The notes under the pieces: model-generated
Told to the model about the DNA's origin: nothing
What the model saw: the letters and a program-made list of their open reading frames with translations, nothing else
The model's database searches: none
Shown here: one piece after another, positions 5,621 through 9,307 of the stretch
Layout of the letters: each line of letters opens with the position of its first letter
How positions within the stretch are numbered: position 1 is the stretch's first letter
From: Bacteroidota bacterium
Lineage (GTDB): Bacteria > Bacteroidota > Bacteroidia > Bacteroidales > P3
DNA: 9,307 nucleotides
Direction: 5' to 3'
Assembly: GCA_030540495.1 (NCBI GenBank)
Contig: JAUNWC010000025.1
Coordinates: forward strand, 1 to 9,307
Translations under genes and position numbers: made by a program

Positions 5621-5728
5621 TACAGATTTTACTTTTTTAAAGTAAAAAATAACAATAGCTACACTGTGCTTATTAAATTGAATATATGTAAGATGGGGGA
5701 TACCCATTTACAATCGATTATTGTAAAT

Positions 5729-5762
5729 AAAAAAGGCTATCAGAAGTAAATCCTGATAGCCT
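5729..5762 (-). terminator. Strong intrinsic terminator, minus strand
   Basis: AGGCTATCAG (5762-5753 on the minus strand) pairs perfectly with CTGATAGCCT (5743-5734) around a 9-nt loop and is followed by six U residues (5734-5729). It would stop the antisense transcript that starts near 6015 and any read-through from the topoisomerase operon, isolating the large RNA region downstream. A second perfect dyad (ATTTACAAT/ATTGTAAAT, 5706-5728) follows it. Confidence 0.85.
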
Positions 5763-5824
5763 GAACCTTATGTATTTATAAATTAAAACTAATACTATTT
5801 GTCTATAAATTATTAAGAAAAGTA

Positions 5825-5853
5825 TTGACAATAGGTTTTGTTTAATATATAAT
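5825..5853 (+). promoter_or_regulatory. Perfect sigma-A promoter of the plus-strand small RNA
   Basis: TTGACA (5825-5830), exactly 17 bp, TATAAT (5848-5853). It is the only full-consensus plus-strand promoter I found. The start would be near 5860, 16 nt before the small ORF. Confidence 0.82.
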
Positions 5854-5875
5854 ATAACTGTAATTAATACAGCTT

Positions 5876-5941
5876 ATGGTTGTAGTTGCAGCTACTTCCG
5901 TAGGTGGCTATGAGGTACGGCTGATTTTACTTCATAGTTAA
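5876..5941 (+). CDS. Possible 21-aa peptide ORF in the small transcript
   Basis: ATG at 5876 opens a 21-residue frame starting MVVVAATSVG and ending in RLILLHS, stop at 5939-5941. The peptide is mostly hydrophobic apart from Glu/Arg near the middle, and short for a typical membrane-acting type I toxin (about 25-60 residues). No SD precedes it and the leader is only about 16 nt, so translation may be weak or absent. It is listed because promoter, ORF, terminator and antisense RNA line up as in type I toxin units. It does not match the Fst or holin-like toxin sequences I remember. Confidence 0.3.
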   Translation: MVVVAATSVGGYEVRLILLHS

Positions 5942-5981
5942 ATCCACAAAGGACGGCAATCCAGCGTGGACTTTGAATATT

Positions 5982-6008
5982 AACACCGCTTCGGCGGTGT
6001 TTTTTTTT
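5982..6008 (+). terminator. Intrinsic terminator of the plus-strand small RNA
   Basis: AACACCGC-TTCG-GCGGTGTT, a perfect 8-bp stem with a stable UUCG tetraloop, followed by a run of T through 6008. On the other strand no U run follows, so the antisense transcript reads through it. Confidence 0.92.
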
Positions 6009-6021
6009 ATTTACATTCAAT

Positions 6022-6050
6022 ATCTTATCATAAGAATATTTATTTGTCAA
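6022..6050 (-). promoter_or_regulatory. Near-perfect sigma-A promoter of the antisense RNA
   Basis: TTGACA (6050-6045), exactly 17 bp, TAAGAT (6027-6022), one change from consensus in the -10. It faces the plus-strand promoter at 5825-5853. Confidence 0.8.
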
Positions 6051-6145
6051 TATGTAGTATTTTATTTTCAACATAGTTTCAACATTGTCATTTTTACACT
6101 AAACTACATAAATGTTAAAAATTTCCAAAAATACCACAAAAAGTA

Positions 6146-6173
6146 TTGTATTTCTAAAAATTTATGTTATACT
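6146..6173 (+). promoter_or_regulatory. Possible extended -10 promoter, plus strand
   Basis: TTGTAT (6146-6151), 16 bp, TGT-TATACT (6165-6173). No gene follows on the plus strand; a transcript would enter two dyads at about 6180-6252 (the second TTACGGAC/GTCCGTAA, 6214-6221/6245-6252). In DNA this AT-rich such a match can be chance. Confidence 0.3.
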
Positions 6174-6262
6174 AAAAATGTAATTAAATTAAACGACCGT
6201 TTGATTTAATCAATTACGGACACTACAAAAAATGTTTTTTTATAGTCCGTAAATATTAAACT

Positions 6263-6297
6263 TTGTGTTACTTTTTCGCTTTACGAAAAAAACACAA
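6263..6297 (-). terminator. Hairpin after the membrane-protein gene (weak terminator or 3' stabiliser)
   Basis: TTGTGTT (6263-6269)/AACACAA (6291-6297) encloses TTTTTCG (6272-6278)/CGAAAAA (6284-6290) with a 5-nt loop: a 14-bp stem with a 2-nt bulge, 4 bp after the stop at 6301. No U run follows on the minus strand, so termination would be weak. It is followed within 20 bp by the TTACGGAC/GTCCGTAA dyad. Confidence 0.5.
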
Positions 6298-6300
6298 TTA

Positions 6301-6639
6301 TTAGACCTTAAAACACCTGTAAATCGTCAACGGAATGTACCACATTCCTCTGATGAAAAACCATACAAGCATAAAGACTCCAATAAATCCACCAATAATA
6401 AAATCAAGTATAATAATACAAGCTCCTGTACCTAAGTCACTAAAAGAGGGTACTAACCAAAGGAACATCTTTCTAATTCCTACAGGCAAACCAAAAGCAA
6501 CAGCTACAATTATGTAAGTAAGTATATTTACATTATCCAATGTACTTATACTGTAAAAAGTAAAGATGATTGCTCCACAATAGGCAAGAGGGAGAATACA
6601 CTTTGTAAATAATTCCTTTATTACCGTTCCTTTGGTCAT
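6301..6639 (-). CDS. Small multi-pass membrane protein of the conjugation-accessory block
   Basis: A 112-residue hydrophobic protein. Membrane segments (numbered from the ATG at 6639) fall at about 15-35, 40-55 and 72-105, the last long enough for two passes, linked by a conserved-looking GLPVGIRKMFLWLVPSF segment. It resembles small membrane proteins that I recall next to topoisomerase genes on clostridial integrative elements (possibly DUF6050), with unknown function. An upstream ATG at 6654 overlaps the topB stop as TAATG. However, GAGG followed by a 9-nt gap points to the ATG at 6639. Coupling to topB suggests a role in the transfer apparatus or its assembly. Confidence 0.75.
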   Translation of the reverse strand: MTKGTVIKELFTKCILPLAYCGAIIFTFYSISTLDNVNILTYIIVAVAFGLPVGIRKMFLWLVPSFSDLGTGACIIILDFIIGGFIGVFMLVWFFIRGMWYIPLTIYRCFKV

Positions 6640-6653
6640 ATATGACAACCTCA

Positions 6654-8738
6654 TTAAAATAATAGTTTATAATTTACGTATTTGCCTGTATCAACAAGAG
6701 CTACAGTGCAATCGTATTTTTTATCCTTTTTAGGACTATACAAACCTTTAACTTTCACCTTACCATCTGATAATAGCTTTTTAGCCATTGCAGTTGTTAA
6801 GGTTTTTTCTTTTTCACTCCAAAATCGGTCATTTTTCCACATTGTAAATCCACAGCCATTTTTACCACTTTCACAAGTGAATGACTTAGGATATTCAAGT
6901 ACATTCTTTCCGCAACGAGGACACTTACCTACTATATTATCCTGCTTGAAATCAGTCTTGTCAACCTCTTTTCTATGACTGATACATTCATTACAGGTAT
7001 TTCCAATATAGATAAACAGCTCGTTCAGAAAATCATCATCAGAAACTTTGCCTTTTGAAATCAAGTCAAGCTGTTGTTCCCAATTTGCAGTAAGTTCAAC
7101 TGATTTAATTTTATCCGGAACAACCTTGATAAGAGCAAAGGCTTTTTGCGTAGGGTATAGAGCTTTTTTCTTTCTCTCTACATATTTAGTTTTTATAATC
7201 TTCTCTATAATTCCTGCTCTTGTTGCAGGTGTTCCGATACCCTCACACTGTTTGAGCACAGTTTTTAGAGTATCATCATCAAGCTGTTTTCCGGCATTTT
7301 CCATAGCTGATAACAAGCTACTGTCATCATAAGGCTTTGGAGCAGTAGTTTTCTTTTCAACCATTGAAACCGATACATTGGCATATTCTCTGTTAAGTTC
7401 TACAGAAGAGGGGAGAGTAACACTGTTTTCCTCTTCACTCTGTAAAAGATTATTGAAAATAACTTTATATCCTGAATCAATAACTTTTTTACCTTTAGCA
7501 AAAAACTCCTTGCCGTTGACTTCGAGAGTTACAGACGTTTCATTATAAACACAAGGAATGTATGTAGCTTCAATCAGTCTGTAGATAACCATATTAAGAC
7601 AATTCAATTCCGTTTTAGATAAATCGCTTATATCTTTATTAAGAAGAGTTGTGGTAGGAATAATTGCGTGATGGTCTGATACCTTACTGTTATCGACAAC
7701 TTTGTCAATACAGATTTTCTCTTTATCAACGTAGGACTTCGTATTGTTATCTATCAAGTGGCTTTGCAGTAGATTTTTCACAAGCTCCCCGGTACTGCTT
7801 ATCATATCATCTGTGAGATATTTGCTATCGGTACGAGGATATGTAAGCAATTTTTTTTCGTACAATGATTGAATAGTATCAAGCACCTGCTGTGCTGTGT
7901 AGCCGTAAGTTTTGTTAGCTACACGTTGCAAAGTAGTGAGGTCAAATAGGGTAGGGGGATTATCCTTGTGCTGTTTCTCTTCGAACTTTGTAATTTTACC
8001 GGATTCGCCGTTACACATTTGAGTTAATGCTTCTGCTACTTCCTTTTTATCGTACTTATCAGATTTAGCTATAAACTCACCGCAATCAGCTTCAAGAATG
8101 AAATAGGGAACAGGCTTAAAATTATCAATTTCAAGCTGTCGCTGTACAATAAGATTCACTACAGGAGTCTGGACTCTGCCTATAGATAATCTGTTTTCGT
8201 AAAGTAAAGAAAATAATCTGCTGAAATTCATACCTACATACCAATCAGCTCTCATTCTTGCATATGCAGACTTAAATAGATTATCGTAATCTGAACCCGG
8301 TCTGAGTGAATTAAATCCATCTTTAATAGCCTGCGTTTCCATTGAAGAAATCCAGAGCCTTTCAAAAGGCTTTTTACAACCTGCAACCTCATATACAAGC
8401 CTGAATATTAACTCACCCTCACGTCCTGCGTCAGTGGCACAGATAAGACTTGTTACCTCACTGCTATTCATTAATTCTTTGACAATCTTAAATTGACTTT
8501 CAGTATTCGGAGATACAACCAATTTGTACTTTTGAGGTAAAATAGGCAATGTATCTAAATTCCATTCTGCATACGCAGAGTCATATTCTTCCGGCGAAGC
8601 TCCCTCTATTAAGTGACCTACACACCAAGTCACAATATAGCCGTTACCTTGACAATAACCGTCCTGCTTTTCTTTCGCTCCGATAACTCCTGCAATCGAC
8701 ATAGCTACTGACGGCTTTTCTGCTATTACAAGTTTCAT
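6654..8738 (-). CDS. topB: DNA topoisomerase III (type IA), element-encoded
   Basis: A full-length 694-residue type IA topoisomerase. The TOPRIM domain opens with MKLVIAEKPSVA and carries ATDAGREGELIFR (101-113). SIGRVQTP lies at 185-192. The catalytic tyrosine is Y300 in LLTYPRTDSKYL. SDHHAIIPT (354-362) and GIGTPATRA (500-508) follow. A C-terminal zinc finger uses C606, C609, C622 and C629. These enzymes pass single strands through a transient 5'-phosphotyrosine break and decatenate or unlink DNA. Copies on conjugative elements are thought to process transferred or replicating element DNA. The ATG at 8738 overlaps the previous stop as ATGA and is preceded by AAGGTGG, so it is translationally coupled to the 69-aa gene. 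Confidence 0.97.
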   Translation of the reverse strand: MKLVIAEKPSVAMSIAGVIGAKEKQDGYCQGNGYIVTWCVGHLIEGASPEEYDSAYAEWNLDTLPILPQKYKLVVSPNTESQFKIVKELMNSSEVTSLICATDAGREGELIFRLVYEVAGCKKPFERLWISSMETQAIKDGFNSLRPGSDYDNLFKSAYARMRADWYVGMNFSRLFSLLYENRLSIGRVQTPVVNLIVQRQLEIDNFKPVPYFILEADCGEFIAKSDKYDKKEVAEALTQMCNGESGKITKFEEKQHKDNPPTLFDLTTLQRVANKTYGYTAQQVLDTIQSLYEKKLLTYPRTDSKYLTDDMISSTGELVKNLLQSHLIDNNTKSYVDKEKICIDKVVDNSKVSDHHAIIPTTTLLNKDISDLSKTELNCLNMVIYRLIEATYIPCVYNETSVTLEVNGKEFFAKGKKVIDSGYKVIFNNLLQSEEENSVTLPSSVELNREYANVSVSMVEKKTTAPKPYDDSSLLSAMENAGKQLDDDTLKTVLKQCEGIGTPATRAGIIEKIIKTKYVERKKKALYPTQKAFALIKVVPDKIKSVELTANWEQQLDLISKGKVSDDDFLNELFIYIGNTCNECISHRKEVDKTDFKQDNIVGKCPRCGKNVLEYPKSFTCESGKNGCGFTMWKNDRFWSEKEKTLTTAMAKKLLSDGKVKVKGLYSPKKDKKYDCTVALVDTGKYVNYKLLF

Positions 8739-8944
8739 TTTTTTGTAACCACCTTTTTATTTTGTTTTGATAACAAAGATTTACCGTTAAGAATTATGTC
8801 ACCATTAAGCAAATCGTCCTTTTCTTCAAATGCAAACATTACTCTTTTAGTCGGATTTTCTTTGCAAAACGTTTCTAAATCTTTGTACATATTCGTCCAG
8901 TAACAATTACGCTTTTTGGTAACAAAACAGATAATCACACACAA
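8735..8944 (-). CDS. Hypothetical 69-aa protein coupled to topB
   Basis: Not recognised. A small basic protein with an Asp/Glu-rich middle (AFEEKDDLLNGD) and a Lys-rich tail (SKQNKKVVTKK). The stop overlaps the topB start by 4 bp, which ties the frame to a real operon. The start is uncertain: TTG at 8944 is about 10 nt after AAAGG, GTG at 8938 is 6 nt after GGGGGTGG, and an ATG within the frame gives a 51-residue version starting MYKDLETFC. The long inverted repeat at 8960-9026 lies just upstream and may affect its translation. Confidence 0.6.
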   Translation of the reverse strand: MCVIICFVTKKRNCYWTNMYKDLETFCKENPTKRVMFAFEEKDDLLNGDIILNGKSLLSKQNKKVVTKK

Positions 8945-8959
8945 CCACCCCCAATCCTT

Positions 8960-9026
8960 TTGTAACTCAATTGTTCCCGGTTGATTTTTTCTGATGAACA
9001 GCTGCAGCTTAAAAAGTGAGTTACAA
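8960..9026. repeat. 10-bp inverted repeat spanning the gap between two accessory genes
   Basis: TTGTAACTCA (8960-8969) and TGAGTTACAA (9017-9026) are perfect complements, 47 bp apart, with the palindrome AGCTGCAGCT (9000-9009) between them. One arm covers the stop region of the 83-aa gene. In mRNA this would fold the whole gap into one hairpin just before the SD of the next gene. Alternatively it is a protein-binding site. Confidence 0.6.
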
Positions 9027-9272
9027 TTTAGATTTCTTTTGAATTATATAGTACAGCAAAACAAGGACACCGAGAATAATCAGCGTGATTATATTATTCT
9101 GTATCGGTACGATAAAAATAAAAAGAATTGCAAGTAATACAACTATAATTGTTATCTGAGCCTTTCTGTTCCCGGAAATTTTCTCAGATACTTTATTAAC
9201 CTGCTTTCCTAATTTATTACCGACCTTTTCAGTCCAATGCGGCTTGTTTTTATTACGTTTGATTTTCTTCAT
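9021..9272 (-). CDS. Small two-helix membrane protein with basic N-terminus
   Basis: An 83-residue protein. Residues 1-37 are strongly basic and soluble (MKKIKRNKNKPHWTEKVGNK), followed by two hydrophobic helices at about 38-56 and 60-77 and a short Lys-rich tail, so both ends are probably cytoplasmic. Small proteins of this build are common in conjugation gene clusters, but I recognise no family. The ATG at 9272 has only a weak SD and overlaps the end of an upstream frame by 20 bp, so translational coupling is likely. Confidence 0.65.
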   Translation of the reverse strand: MKKIKRNKNKPHWTEKVGNKLGKQVNKVSEKISGNRKAQITIIVVLLAILFIFIVPIQNNIITLIILGVLVLLYYIIQKKSKL

Positions 9273-9307
9273 ATTTCTGTACCATTTCAGTAACGCTATT
9301 ATTTTTG
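9253..9307 (-). CDS. C-terminal end of an unidentified upstream gene (partial)
   Basis: A minus-strand frame enters from the window edge and ends at TAA (9255-9253), giving a helical, polar tail NNSVTEMVQKYEENQT. Of the three frames entering here it is the only one that continues beyond a few codons. It overlaps the start of the 83-aa gene by 20 bp, as do other neighbours in this operon. Too short to identify. Confidence 0.35.
   Translation of the reverse strand, partial: KNNSVTEMVQKYEENQT

Larger units (their letters stand above)
5860..6008 (+). ncRNA. About 149-nt small transcript (type I toxin mRNA or antisense-regulated RNA)
   Basis: A short, fully delimited plus-strand unit: consensus promoter at 5825-5853, terminator at 5982-6008. 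It is rich in stems: CTGTA/TACAG at its 5' end, GTAG/CTAC (5881-5894), CCGTA/TACGG, CTATGAGG/CTTCATAG (5908-5937), and ATCCAC/GTGGA before the terminator. It holds a 21-codon ORF. A divergently placed minus-strand promoter makes a complete antisense RNA. The layout resembles type I toxin-antitoxin or antisense-controlled maintenance loci on Firmicute plasmids; I cannot name a family. Confidence 0.65.
5729..6015 (-). ncRNA. Antisense RNA covering the entire plus-strand small transcript
   Basis: From the minus-strand promoter at 6022-6050 a transcript would start near 6015, just beyond the end of the plus transcript (6008), and run about 287 nt to the terminator at 5729-5762. It is complementary to the full plus transcript, including its promoter. 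No credible ORF lies in it. Such full overlap would allow duplex formation and degradation or translation block of the plus RNA. Confidence 0.6.

Noticed and set aside
5892..6074. 60-codon minus-strand ORF containing NIQSPRWIAVLCGFN
   Set aside because: No SD, its ATG lies upstream of the antisense promoter, and it runs through both the promoter and the plus-strand terminator hairpin; an artefact of conserved RNA sequence.
5973..6209. 78-codon plus-strand ORF
   Set aside because: It starts just before the UUCG terminator and is made of poly-Phe/Ile from AT-rich DNA; no SD.
7048..7332. 94-codon plus-strand ORF inside topB, with others at 6682-6978
   Set aside because: Antisense shadows of a gene with clear type IA topoisomerase motifs.

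Overview
The window looks like part of a conjugative or mobilizable element (integrative element or plasmid) from a low-GC Firmicute, most likely a gut or rumen Clostridium-relative. The grounds are AT-rich DNA, strong AAGGAG-type Shine-Dalgarno (SD) sites, consensus TTGACA/TATAAT promoters, several TTG or GTG starts, and a gene set typical of clostridial mobile elements. Every protein gene I accept lies on the minus strand, so transcription runs from high to low coordinates. The assignment is from my own reading of motifs; no database search was run.

In transcription order, 9307-6301 is a conjugation-accessory block: the tail of an unidentified gene, a small two-helix membrane protein, a 69-aa protein, a complete topoisomerase III and a small multi-pass membrane protein, mostly coupled by overlaps. 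Then comes about 1.8 kb with no convincing large gene (6300-4507). It is not empty. It holds (a) two converging consensus promoters with terminators, giving a fully nested sense/antisense RNA pair at 5729-6050 with a 21-codon ORF, and (b) a long GC-richer stretch (about 4780-5575) packed with perfect or near-perfect hairpins, best explained as one large structured non-coding RNA on the minus strand.

From 4618 to 3235, three small genes (a 106-aa protein, a DUF3846 protein and a 70-aa acidic protein) each carry a near-copy of the same promoter. In each copy the hexamer ACTTCT (AGAAGT on the transcribed strand) recurs at 17-bp steps, which suggests one shared regulator. The third promoter leads into a partition cassette (parA, a 73-aa gene, and a ribbon-helix-helix gene as likely ParB-type partner), followed by a fragment of a duplicated ribbon-helix-helix gene and a Cys-rich small protein that ends at a terminator.

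The left end (1430-1) is the DNA-processing module: a promoter overlapped by a dyad, a cluster of inverted repeats that is the probable oriT, a MobC-like accessory protein and the first 307 residues of a MobP-type relaxase that runs off the window. Together the genes would nick and transfer the element (relaxase, MobC, oriT), resolve its DNA (topoisomerase III), keep it in the cell (ParA/RHH, perhaps the antisense pair) and regulate small accessory genes as a group.
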